DNA of 46,558 bases from Oscillospiraceae bacterium. GTDB taxonomy: Bacteria > Bacillota > Clostridia > Oscillospirales > Ruminococcaceae. The DNA lies in assembly GCA_003531585.1 (NCBI GenBank), contig DQFX01000061.1:12597-59154 (forward strand), in the 5' to 3' direction. This document shows positions 15,302 to 23,413 of the stretch, one piece after another (position 1 is the stretch's first letter; every line of letters begins with the position of its first letter). The notes beneath the pieces were generated by a model. That model was not told the DNA's origin. It made no database searches and was given only the letters and a program-made list of their open reading frames with translations. Made by a program: the position numbers and the translations under genes.

Positions 15302-16348
15302 ATGCGTATGATAACACTTACGAAAAAAAAGGTAAAACGCCTGACAGCCATAGGGCTTCTCGCGGCGGCGACTGCGGCGGCAGGAGTCGGCGCGATACTA
15401 ACATCGGTAGGCACGCAGGCAACCGAGCGTCAGCTCCCGGTATACTGCGTGGAGCGCGGCGACAATAAAATCTCGCTGACCTTCGACGTGGCATGGGAAA
15501 ATTCCAACACGCAGGAGCTGATAGATATTCTCGATGAGTACGACGCCCGGGCTACTTTCTTTGTAACAGGCGACTGGTGCGACCGCTATCCCGACGACAT
15601 TAAAATGTTCGCGGACGCGGGTCACGAGATCCAGAACCACTCGGACGTCCACCCGCACGTTAAGGGCATGAACGTAAACGACCTCATCACCGACACCAAA
15701 TCAGCCTCCCGGAAGATAAAGGACATCACCGACACTGAACCGACACTCTACCGCGCGCCCTACGGCGAATACGACGACACCGTGATAACCACGGTCGAGG
15801 GCATGGGGCTTACAGTTATCCAGTGGGACGTTGACAGCCTCGACTGGAAGAAACCGGATCCGTCAGCGATCACAAAAAAGGTTGTGAACTCAGTGAAATC
15901 CGGGTCTATCGTGCTGTTTCACAACGACCTTGAGAACACCACGGAGGCGCTCCCGCAGATACTCGAGCAGCTCTCGCAGAAGGGGTACGAATTTGTTCCG
16001 GTCAGCGAGCTTATCTACACCGAAAATTACACCATCGATCCTAACGGAATGCAGATCCCGATAGTCCAGAGCAACACGGAGATAACCCCCGAGAATGTCG
16101 ACGAGGTTATGGCGCAGTACTCCGAGCAGCTCCACAGTGCAGGTGTGTCAGACGAGCAGATGGCGCTTGCAGCTCAGGCTGTGAAGAGTGGCGCCGAGAT
16201 ACCCGACGAGGTTTACGAAGCGCTCGCGGATTATGCAATGTCAAACGGGATAACCCCCGCAAGCCTGATTCCGGATACCGCGGAGGCTCCGGATACCATG
16301 GATTCTGAAAGCTCCGGGGCTGAAACGGAAAGTGGAATAGTAAAGTAA
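15302..16348 (+). CDS. PdaB-like polysaccharide deacetylase
   Basis: A 348-residue NodB-domain enzyme with an N-terminal membrane anchor or signal (residues 12-36). Motif 1 is TFDVAW (Asp62) rather than TFDDG, as in the PdaB subgroup. Motif 2 HSDVHPH keeps His113 and His117 for the metal, motif 3 is RAPYGEY (Arg151), and a later LFHND supplies the terminal His. So the metal site looks intact and the enzyme could remove N-acetyl groups from peptidoglycan or another glycan outside the membrane. A C-terminal extension of about 90 residues is Glu/Ala-rich. The start is set by GCAGGAGGG, 7 bp before the ATG. A sigma-E-like promoter points to a spore-cortex role. A terminator follows at 16422-16447. 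Confidence 0.82.
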   Translation: MRMITLTKKKVKRLTAIGLLAAATAAAGVGAILTSVGTQATERQLPVYCVERGDNKISLTFDVAWENSNTQELIDILDEYDARATFFVTGDWCDRYPDDIKMFADAGHEIQNHSDVHPHVKGMNVNDLITDTKSASRKIKDITDTEPTLYRAPYGEYDDTVITTVEGMGLTVIQWDVDSLDWKKPDPSAITKKVVNSVKSGSIVLFHNDLENTTEALPQILEQLSQKGYEFVPVSELIYTENYTIDPNGMQIPIVQSNTEITPENVDEVMAQYSEQLHSAGVSDEQMALAAQAVKSGAEIPDEVYEALADYAMSNGITPASLIPDTAEAPDTMDSESSGAETESGIVK

Positions 16349-16421
16349 ATTTGTAATTCTGAAGCCGTGTCCGGCGGAAATTATAATGACTGACTTTTAT
16401 TGAGAGAATGCTATATATTTT

Positions 16422-16447
16422 GCCCCCTGCCTTGGCTGACAGGGGGC
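16422..16447 (+). terminator. Terminator after the deacetylase gene
   Basis: GCCCCCTG (16422-16429) and CAGGGGGC (16440-16447) flank a 10-nt loop, followed by TTTAATTATT. A second stem, TTCAGTGCCG/CGGCATTGAA (16471-16495), lies just before the 3' end of the convergent minus-strand gene and may serve that one. Confidence 0.75.
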
Positions 16448-16506
16448 TTTAATTATTGGTCGCCGTCAGTATTCAGTGCCGCAGTCCGGCATTGAACTGA
16501 ATGCCG

Positions 16507-17454
16507 TCAGAGCTCGGCAACGTAGGCGTAACCGCCTTTCACTGCGGTGATTTCAGATGGCGTAGCTCTCATGCTGGGACGTAAATCCAGCGGATCGATG
16601 TCATTCGTGGTTCTGATCTGGTAGAATCTCTGGCATTTGGCAAGCTCCGCCGCGCGGTCGGGCGCAACAAACATCGTAGCCATTGAGCCGTTCTCCAGCT
16701 TTATCCATGCGAGTTTCAGGGAGTTTCCCGCTTCGGTGCCCTTGTTGAACCCGATGGAGACTGCGGAGATGTATTCGCCCTCGGGCAGGTTGACCGACAT
16801 TTTGTTTACTCCTGTGTGAAGGTAGGAGGTGTAGTAACTGTCGACGTAATCTCCAGAAGCGTTCACAGTGCGGATTCTCGCCGACCAGACTCCGGAGACT
16901 TCCGGAACGTTCAGTGAAAGCGTGTATTCGCCTCCCGCAGGCGGGAATTCGAGATTCTGCCAGAATGCGTGGGTGTTGGAAGCCAGCGCCACCGAAGCGG
17001 TCAGGCGGATTCCATCGGATTCCGGAGCGGCTTTGCACTTATCGGTGGAGATGTACCACCTGTCTACTGTATAGCCGGTTGAGTATTCGCTCTTTCCGCG
17101 CTGGTTTATCCTGAAATCCGGGTTCATCAGCAGGTTGGAACCGCCTGCGGCTCTGGATATCTCGTCCGTGACCGAGCCGAGCGTCACGGCTGACTTAAAA
17201 GGGCACTCTGCGTAGTCGTTGGAAACTATCACCACAGAGCCGATCCCGAGCAGATGAAGCTCACCGGAGATTCCGGTCAGCGCCGCAGAAGTCCCCGCCG
17301 GAACGGACAGCACTCCGTCCGCACCTTCCGTTATTCCTGCCTTTAACGACGCCAGTACTACGCCTGCGCCGTCGTTTCTGATGTGGGCGATGGAGCCGTC
17401 AAGTCCGGTGACTGCGGCTTCTGCTCCGGTTAACTTTGCTGTTTTTACTGCCAT
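16507..17454 (-). CDS. Orphan phage tail-fibre-like protein
   Basis: A 315-residue protein with no signal peptide. The segment NLLMNPDFRINQRGKSEYST, followed by GYTVDRWYI, is typical of the region preceding the jelly-roll-like tip domain in phage tail fibre and structural proteins (pattern N-L-L-x-N-x-x-F-x-I-x-Q-R-G...Y-x-x-D-R-W). The C terminus (RAAELAKCQRFYQIRTTN) also matches the ends of such proteins. The first 100 residues are Ala/Gly/Val-rich and beta-like. AGGAGGACAACAAA precedes the ATG, so it looks expressible. No other phage genes flank it: it sits between the deacetylase and the polysaccharide operon. It could be a prophage remnant, a domesticated adhesin or part of a contractile structure encoded elsewhere. 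Confidence 0.65.
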   Translation of the reverse strand: MAVKTAKLTGAEAAVTGLDGSIAHIRNDGAGVVLASLKAGITEGADGVLSVPAGTSAALTGISGELHLLGIGSVVIVSNDYAECPFKSAVTLGSVTDEISRAAGGSNLLMNPDFRINQRGKSEYSTGYTVDRWYISTDKCKAAPESDGIRLTASVALASNTHAFWQNLEFPPAGGEYTLSLNVPEVSGVWSARIRTVNASGDYVDSYYTSYLHTGVNKMSVNLPEGEYISAVSIGFNKGTEAGNSLKLAWIKLENGSMATMFVAPDRAAELAKCQRFYQIRTTNDIDPLDLRPSMRATPSEITAVKGGYAYVAEL

Positions 17455-17488
17455 TTTGTTGTCCTCCTATGTAAAATATATATTAAAC

Positions 17489-17506
17489 AAGGCGTTCGCC
17501 TTGTGA
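17489..17506 (-). other. 5'-leader hairpin of the tail-fibre-like gene
   Basis: ACAAGGCG/CGCCTTGT with a two-base loop lies about 35 bp upstream of the ATG of the minus-strand gene. It could stabilise or control its leader. No convincing promoter was found further upstream. Confidence 0.4.
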
Positions 17507-17598
17507 TTGTATTATGAACTGTATTTTACTGCAAATCTCTGCAAAAAAGGCAAAAATAAAGGAAAACCTTCCCTGATTTTGAAATTAGATTGAATCTA

Positions 17599-17627
17599 TT
17601 GACAAATGCCTGCCGATGGGGTATAAT
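17599..17627 (+). promoter_or_regulatory. Consensus sigma-A promoter of the surface-polymer operon
   Basis: TTGACA (17599-17604), a 17-bp spacer, TATAAT (17622-17627); both hexamers are perfect. The leader to the first gene is about 80 nt. All genes to 31744 lie on the same strand with gaps of at most about 40 bp, so this may drive the whole 14-kb unit. Confidence 0.85.
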
Positions 17628-17715
17628 TGTAAGATAGATTACTATGTGAGATTATGCCCACAGGTGATTTTATTACACAAATTGTGATAAATCGAGACGT
17701 AATGGAGATACTGAA

Positions 17716-18546
17716 ATGCTTCCAGAGGACACAATATCTGTTATAATGGGAATAAAGTATTGCAGACCCGAGCTTGATACGCTCAGGAGAAGTCTCGATT
17801 CTATACTTGCGCAGACCTATGCTGAGTTTGAACTGCTGATATGCGAGCGCGGTTCGTCTCACCTGGCGAAGGAGCTGCTTGCGGATTACGCCTCCCGGGA
17901 TCCCCGGGTGAGGGTCATCGACGGTTCGGGAGCGGGCTCGTTTTCAGAGCAGCTCAACATCTGTCTTGGGCAGTCACGGGGAGCCTGGATCGCCAGAATG
18001 GACGACGACGACTACTCCGAGCCGGAGCGGTTCGAAAAGCAGCTCGCATATCTCCGCACGCACGGAGGAACGGCGTTTGTCGGGTGTAACGTCCGGCTGA
18101 TACAGGACGGGGGCGATGTTGGCGCACAGTGCTTCCCGGAGAATCCGCAGGTGCGGGACTTCCTGTTCAGCATGCCGTTTATCCACCCGGCGCTTATTTT
18201 CCGCAGGGAAGCGCTGGAAGCCGCGGGAGGGTACTCCACGCTGCCGCGCTGCGACCGCTGCGAGGACTACGACCTTCTGCTGCGGCTGTACGAAATGGGG
18301 TACTCCGGTGCGAACATGCAGGAGTTCCTGTTCAGGTACTCGCTGCCGCACAACGGGATATCCACGCGCACCCTGCGCGACAGGACGAACGAGGTGCGTA
18401 CGCGCTGGGCGAGATTCTCCGCACTGGGACTTCTGCCGAAGGCGCTGCCATACGCGCTGAAGCCGTGGGCGGTGTGGCTGGTTCCGCGGAACACGCTCAG
18501 GCGGCTCAAGGAGAAGCGTGCGGCGAAGAGCGGAGATAAGCTGTGA
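17716..18546 (+). CDS. Family 2 glycosyltransferase
   Basis: A 276-residue GT-A glycosyltransferase: ISVIMGIKYCRPELDTLRRS at the N terminus, SLDSILAQTYAEFELLICE, and the metal/nucleotide-sugar motif WIARMDDDDYSEPERF near residue 98. It would add a sugar to the growing polymer on the cytoplasmic side of the membrane. The C terminus (LKPWAVWLVPRNTLRRL) is amphipathic and may touch the membrane. GGAGAT lies 8 bp before the ATG. It is the first gene after the consensus promoter, followed 8 bp later by a GT32 gene. The sugar and linkage cannot be told from sequence. Confidence 0.88.
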   Translation: MLPEDTISVIMGIKYCRPELDTLRRSLDSILAQTYAEFELLICERGSSHLAKELLADYASRDPRVRVIDGSGAGSFSEQLNICLGQSRGAWIARMDDDDYSEPERFEKQLAYLRTHGGTAFVGCNVRLIQDGGDVGAQCFPENPQVRDFLFSMPFIHPALIFRREALEAAGGYSTLPRCDRCEDYDLLLRLYEMGYSGANMQEFLFRYSLPHNGISTRTLRDRTNEVRTRWARFSALGLLPKALPYALKPWAVWLVPRNTLRRLKEKRAAKSGDKL

Positions 18547-18554
18547 GGTGAGAA

Positions 18555-19298
18555 ATGGCAATTCCGAAGAAGATCCACTACTGCTGGTTCGGCGGGAATC
18601 CGCTGAATAAGAGAACGCTCCGGTACATTGAACGCTGGAAGGAGCTCTGCCCGGATTTCGAATTTATCCGCTGGGACGAGACCAACTGCGACATGAACGC
18701 CAACGAGTACGTCCGCGGTGCTTACCAGAGCGGAAAATGGGCGTTCGTGTCGGATTATTTCCGGCTGAAGGCGCTGTATGAGCAGGGCGGGGTGTACCTT
18801 GACACCGACGTGGAGCTGCTCAGACCTTTCGGTGATCTGCTGGAACTGAGCGGTTTTGCAGGATTCGAGGACGCGGAGCATGTCGCCACCTGCGTGCTGG
18901 GCGCTGAGAAGGAACACGGGTTCTTCCGGCAGGCTATGGAGCTTTATGAAGGCAGGACGTTCCTGCGCGAGGGAGGGGAGCCTGATCTCACCACTAACGT
19001 GGAGATACTCACCAGTCTGCTCGGGCGGAACGGTCTGGAGCCTGATGGAGCGCGTCAGAGCGTAATGGGCATGGAGATATTCCCGGCGGAGTATTTTTCC
19101 CCCAGGAGCCTTGAGACCGGAAAGCTCACGAAAACCGGGAACACATATGCGATACACTGGTTCGAAGCGTCCTGGCAGACAGGCTCGCAGAGGTTCCACA
19201 GGAAGGTGGCGCAGGTCATCGGTAAGAAGAACACCGAGCGCCTCAAAAAGCTGCTGGGAAGGTCCGGCGGGCCGGAGAGTTCCGGCAGGAGCGGCTGA
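18555..19298 (+). CDS. GT32-family glycosyltransferase (capsular type)
   Basis: A 247-residue enzyme starting with IPKKIHYCWFGGNPLNKRT, the hallmark of the GT32/Gly_transf_sug family, with the DXD motif in GGVYLDTDVELL near residue 80 and KWAFVSDYFRLKALYEQGG just before it. Bacterial members transfer hexoses or galactofuranose-type sugars in capsule synthesis. GAGGTGAG precedes the ATG. The basic C terminus (KKLLGRSGGPESSGRSG) is variable. It lies between a GT2 gene and licD in the polymer operon. Confidence 0.88.
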   Translation: MAIPKKIHYCWFGGNPLNKRTLRYIERWKELCPDFEFIRWDETNCDMNANEYVRGAYQSGKWAFVSDYFRLKALYEQGGVYLDTDVELLRPFGDLLELSGFAGFEDAEHVATCVLGAEKEHGFFRQAMELYEGRTFLREGGEPDLTTNVEILTSLLGRNGLEPDGARQSVMGMEIFPAEYFSPRSLETGKLTKTGNTYAIHWFEASWQTGSQRFHRKVAQVIGKKNTERLKKLLGRSGGPESSGRSG

Positions 19299-19330
19299 CA
19301 GTACGCACAAACGAAGGGAAGTGACCGCTG

Positions 19331-20098
19331 GTGACGGAGGAGCAGTCGCAGATGTTCCGGCTTCTGCGCACATTCAGTGAGATTTGCGAAGAAAACGGGC
19401 TGCGGTATTTCGTCGTGGGCGGGACGCTCATAGGCGCGGTAAGGCATCGGGGGTTCATTCCCTGGGACGACGATATTGATGTTTCCATGCCGCTGGACGA
19501 TTTCCGGAAATTCACGGAGCTTGCACGGGAGCTTCCCGGGAGCTTCGCACTCCAGTCGGAGGAGACCGACCCGCGCTATCCGTTTGTGTTCGCGAAGCTC
19601 TGCGATACGCAGTACGCCTACGACACGGGCTACGATAACCACCCCATGGGGGTCTATATCGACATCTTCCCGCTTATCCCCGCAAGGGCGCTGAGCCGGC
19701 GTACAAAGCTGATCTTCGACATGATAAGCGTTTCGGACTATGTTTTGCAGGTCAAGCTTGGCTGGACGGAGTTCGTACCCTACAAGAAGCCGCTTGCGCG
19801 GGCGGGGTTCCGCATGATGAACTGTCTTTCTGCGACGCGTCTGCGGAGGCTCCGGCGGAGGCTCATCGCCGGGATATACGACGAAAAGAGCCGGAGTACG
19901 CTGTGTTCCCCGGGAGGGGCGTACTCTGCGGAGAAGGAGTTTTTCCCCGCCGAGTGGTTTGCCGGGGCGGCAAAGGTGGGGTTCGAGGGCGTACAGTTCG
20001 ATGCCCCGCAGGGCTGGGACGAGTATCTCAGAAGAAATTACGGTAATTATATGGAGCTTCCACCTGTCGCGGAACGCAGAAGCTCGCATAAAAAATAA
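19331..20098 (+). CDS. LicD-family phosphotransferase
   Basis: A 255-residue protein with a GTG start. Diagnostic is YFVVGGTLIGAVRHRGFIPW, then DDDIDVSMP, the LicD nucleotidyltransferase-fold active site with the metal-binding aspartates. LicD proteins transfer phosphocholine or another phospho-alcohol from a CDP-activated donor to glycans or teichoic acids. The neighbouring cytidylyltransferase gene could supply a CDP donor. No choline uptake or kinase genes (licABC) are visible, so the donor may not be CDP-choline. A Shine-Dalgarno-like AAGGGAAG precedes the start at some distance. Confidence 0.87.
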   Translation: MTEEQSQMFRLLRTFSEICEENGLRYFVVGGTLIGAVRHRGFIPWDDDIDVSMPLDDFRKFTELARELPGSFALQSEETDPRYPFVFAKLCDTQYAYDTGYDNHPMGVYIDIFPLIPARALSRRTKLIFDMISVSDYVLQVKLGWTEFVPYKKPLARAGFRMMNCLSATRLRRLRRRLIAGIYDEKSRSTLCSPGGAYSAEKEFFPAEWFAGAAKVGFEGVQFDAPQGWDEYLRRNYGNYMELPPVAERRSSHKK

Positions 20099-20122
20099 CA
20101 AATATATAAAGGGAGAAATCAC

Positions 20123-20848
20123 ATGAATCTAGCGCTGATATTTGCCGGAGGAACCGGCACGAGAATGAATTCCAAGACCAAGCCCAAGCAGTTCCTTGAG
20201 CTGAACGGAAAGCCCATCATTATACATACCATCGAACTTTTCGAGAGCCACCCTGAGATAGACGCGATAGCAGTGGTATGCCTTGAGAGCTGGATAGGCT
20301 ATCTCAATGAGCTGCTGGAGCGGTTCCGCATTAAGAAGGTAAAGTACGTCGTACCCGGCGGCGAGACCGGTCAGCAGTCGATAAGGAACGGCCTGACTGC
20401 ATTCTGGGACGATCAGGATATCCCGAGGGATTCGCTGGTGCTGATACACGACGGCGTGCGTCCGCTCATCAATGAGGATATCATCACACGCAGCATAGAG
20501 TGCGCGAAGCAGTACGGCAATGCGATAACCGTTACCCCGGCCATCGAGACGATAATCACCGTTTCCGAGGACGACAGCGTTGACCAGATAATGGACAGAA
20601 GCAAGTGCAGAATGGCGCGTGCGCCGCAGACGTTCCGGCTGTGCGATATCGTTGAGGCTCACAATAAGGCGATAACGGACGGCGCGCTGAATATGATAGA
20701 TTCGGCGATGCTGATGTCGCATTACGGCGCGACGCTCCATGTAGTGGAGGGTCCGGTGGAGAACATCAAGATAACCACTCCTTCGGATTTCTATGTGTTC
20801 AGGGCTATTTCCGAGGCAAGGGAAAATTCGCAGATCTGGGGGATATAA
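20123..20848 (+). CDS. IspD/TarI-family cytidylyltransferase
   Basis: A 241-residue nucleotidyltransferase: ALIFAGGTGTRMNSKTKPKQ (GGxGxR signature with the conserved Lys), VLIHDGVRPLI, RAPQTFRLCDI and NIKITTPSDFYV. The same fold serves IspD (isoprenoid synthesis) and TarI (CDP-ribitol for teichoic acid). Location between licD and a CDP-glycerol-type polymerase favours a TarI-like role, making a CDP-polyol. The partner reductase TarJ is normally an alcohol-dehydrogenase type; here the next protein begins with an SDR epimerase instead, so the polyol may differ. GGGAGAAA precedes the ATG. Confidence 0.85.
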   Translation: MNLALIFAGGTGTRMNSKTKPKQFLELNGKPIIIHTIELFESHPEIDAIAVVCLESWIGYLNELLERFRIKKVKYVVPGGETGQQSIRNGLTAFWDDQDIPRDSLVLIHDGVRPLINEDIITRSIECAKQYGNAITVTPAIETIITVSEDDSVDQIMDRSKCRMARAPQTFRLCDIVEAHNKAITDGALNMIDSAMLMSHYGATLHVVEGPVENIKITTPSDFYVFRAISEARENSQIWGI

Positions 20849-20854
20849 GGCGCT

Positions 20855-23413
20855 ATGTGGACAGAAAATCCGATATTCAGGGAGGACCTCGACAGGCTCA
20901 CTTCCTATGACTATATTCCGTGGGACGACCTGCGGGACAGCACGGTGTTCATCACCGGCGCGACCGGACTGATCGGCTATACCGCCGTGTGCGCCCTGCT
21001 GCGCTATGATCAGCTCCATGACGCGGGGATAAAGGTGGTCGCCCTTGTCCGTGATGTAGGCAGGGCAGAGGCTAAGTTCAGCCGCCAGATCGCTGACGGC
21101 TGCGATATCACGTTCATACGCGGCAGCGTGGAGTACCTCCCGGAGATAGTCGGGAAGATAGACTACATCATACACGGCGCCTGCCCGACTTCCAGCCAGT
21201 ATTTCGTTGACCACGCGGTGGAGACGATAGACACCATTGTAAACGGCACGAAAAACGTCCTGGATCTTGCACGTAAGAAGAATGTCTCAGGCGTTGTGTT
21301 CCTCTCCAGCATGGAGGTTTTCGGAACCACCACCGAGCGCAGACCGCTCTCAGAAAACGACCTGGGTTATATCGACCTGTCCTCCCCGCGCAGCAGCTAC
21401 CCTGAGGGAAAGCGCTTCGCGGAGAACATGTGCTGCTCCTACGCAAGCGAGTATAGCGTACCTGTGACCGCTGCAAGACTGGTTCAGACCTTCGGTCCCG
21501 GCGTGAAGTACGACGACGGCCGCGTGTTCGCCTATGCGGCGAGGTGCGCCCTTAGCGGCGAGGATATCCGGCTGAACACAGACGGCTCAAAGGAGAACAT
21601 GTACCTCTACACCGCCGACGCGGTGGGAGCTATACTGTTCCTGCTCGTAAACGGCGAACGCGGCGGCGTGTACAATGTCGGCAACGAGGAGAGCTACTGC
21701 TCCGTAAAGGAGATGGCGCAGACAGTAGCCGAGGTTCTCGGAAAGGGCGCGGTTTCCGTGCTGACGAACTGCGGCGCACAGGATAACTCCGGAAAGAAGA
21801 ACATCTACCGCCCGGACGGCTTCCTGATGATGGATATTTCAAAGCTGAGATCCGCCGGCTGGACGGCGCATGTTCCGCTTGGCGAGATGTTCCGGCGCAT
21901 GGCGGAGTGTTTCGAGGACGAGGAGCCGGAGAGCGCTCCCGCGGCAAAGCCCGAGGTCTACGCCCAGACAGATTCAGGCTACGAAGCGCTGATGGATCAG
22001 ATAAACATCCTGAGCAAACGACTGGACGCGAATAAGAAGGCTCTCGACAAGCGGCTCGACAAGACGGACGCCGCCGTTAAGAGCATAAACCTCAAAACTG
22101 ACCCGTTCAAGGTGAAATTCAAGCGCAAATTCAAGGCGGCGGCTAAGAAGAATAACCCGGTGGGATTCCTGTTCAGAAAGGCGCTGAACCAGTACCGTAA
22201 GATGAAGCGCGCGCACTTCCGCAGGAAGTTCAGCAAGCTGCCGCTTCAGGAGAACAAGGTATTCGCGATAACGTTCGACAAGCGGTATAACTGCAACCTG
22301 AAGTACATCGTTGAGGAAATGCTCCGGGAGGAGCTTCCGCTGGACATCGTGTGGGTAATTCCCGCGAACGGCAAGATAAACCGCAGGGACTATCCCGCCG
22401 GAGTGCGCCTTATAAAGTACCAGAGCAAAGAGATGTACTACGAGATGAGCACCGCGAAGGTGTGGCTGGACAATGCGCTCAACTGCGTCTGGGACAACGG
22501 CATGAAGAAGAAGCCGGGTCAGGTGTACATCAACACCTGGCACGGAAGCATGGGCATAAAGCGGCTGAATGGCGACAAGCACTGGCTCAGCCGTGCGAAG
22601 CTCTGCAACAAGGCTACCGACTACTGTATCTCCAACTGCAAGTTCGAGGAGGATGTCTACAGCGACACGTTCTGGAAGGACGTTCCGTATCTGAGATACG
22701 GCCATGCGCGCAACGACATTCTGTTCCGCACTGACCTGCGCGGTCTGAGAAAGCAGATCTGCGCCCGCTATAATGTCTCCCCTGGGAAGAAGATAATGAT
22801 ATATGCGCCTACGTTCCGCGACGATGGGAGCCTCGACTGGTGCGACCTCGATTTTGAGCGTCTACGCACCGACCTTGAGCAGAAGTTCGGCGGAAGCTGG
22901 GTAATATTTATCCGCAAGCACTTCAAGAACCGCGCCAAGAGCGTCACGGAGGACGTTTTCGACGGCTCGATAATCGACGTCACCGACTATCTGGACATGC
23001 AGGAGCTTCTTGCGGTTGCGGACGCGGGAATCACCGATTATTCAAGCTGGGCGTACGACTACGTGCTGACGCGCAGACCGCTGTTCATCTACGCCACCGA
23101 CCTCGATCAGTACGACCAGGGCCGCGGGTTCTATTATCCGCTGACGGAAACGCCGTTCTCCATTTCGCAGAACACGGACGAACTGTCTGAAAATATCCTG
23201 GCGTTCGACGACGGCGCATACCAGGCGCGTATAGACGATTTCCTCGCGAAGAAGGAGTGCGTAGACGACGGTCACGCGAGCGAACGTATAGTTGGTCTTA
23301 TCAAGCAAGTGACTGATACGAAGTCTCCGGCGGACGTGGAGGCAGAAAATACACAGACTGAAAAAAACAATGAGGTGTTGACGAATGCAGACAGGCGCTA
23401 TCGAAGCAGTTAA
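20855..23413 (+). CDS. Fused SDR epimerase/reductase and CDP-glycerol glycerophosphotransferase
   Basis: An 852-residue two-domain protein. Residues 30-350 form an extended short-chain dehydrogenase: VFITGATGLIGYTAVCALLR (NAD-binding GxxGxxG), catalytic SSYPEGKR (YxxxK). A Lys-rich coiled coil (about 375-410) and basic stretch follow. Residues about 465-830 form a TagF/TarL-type polymerase: NTWHGSMGIKRL with the WHG motif near 560, IYAPTFRDDG, and ITDYSSWAYDYVLTRRP. It would make or modify an NDP-linked precursor and join polyol-phosphate units of a teichoic-acid-like polymer at the inner membrane face. The fusion places donor synthesis and polymerisation in one chain. It starts 6 bp after the cytidylyltransferase gene and overlaps the acyltransferase gene by 29 bp. 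Confidence 0.87.
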   Translation: MWTENPIFREDLDRLTSYDYIPWDDLRDSTVFITGATGLIGYTAVCALLRYDQLHDAGIKVVALVRDVGRAEAKFSRQIADGCDITFIRGSVEYLPEIVGKIDYIIHGACPTSSQYFVDHAVETIDTIVNGTKNVLDLARKKNVSGVVFLSSMEVFGTTTERRPLSENDLGYIDLSSPRSSYPEGKRFAENMCCSYASEYSVPVTAARLVQTFGPGVKYDDGRVFAYAARCALSGEDIRLNTDGSKENMYLYTADAVGAILFLLVNGERGGVYNVGNEESYCSVKEMAQTVAEVLGKGAVSVLTNCGAQDNSGKKNIYRPDGFLMMDISKLRSAGWTAHVPLGEMFRRMAECFEDEEPESAPAAKPEVYAQTDSGYEALMDQINILSKRLDANKKALDKRLDKTDAAVKSINLKTDPFKVKFKRKFKAAAKKNNPVGFLFRKALNQYRKMKRAHFRRKFSKLPLQENKVFAITFDKRYNCNLKYIVEEMLREELPLDIVWVIPANGKINRRDYPAGVRLIKYQSKEMYYEMSTAKVWLDNALNCVWDNGMKKKPGQVYINTWHGSMGIKRLNGDKHWLSRAKLCNKATDYCISNCKFEEDVYSDTFWKDVPYLRYGHARNDILFRTDLRGLRKQICARYNVSPGKKIMIYAPTFRDDGSLDWCDLDFERLRTDLEQKFGGSWVIFIRKHFKNRAKSVTEDVFDGSIIDVTDYLDMQELLAVADAGITDYSSWAYDYVLTRRPLFIYATDLDQYDQGRGFYYPLTETPFSISQNTDELSENILAFDDGAYQARIDDFLAKKECVDDGHASERIVGLIKQVTDTKSPADVEAENTQTEKNNEVLTNADRRYRSS

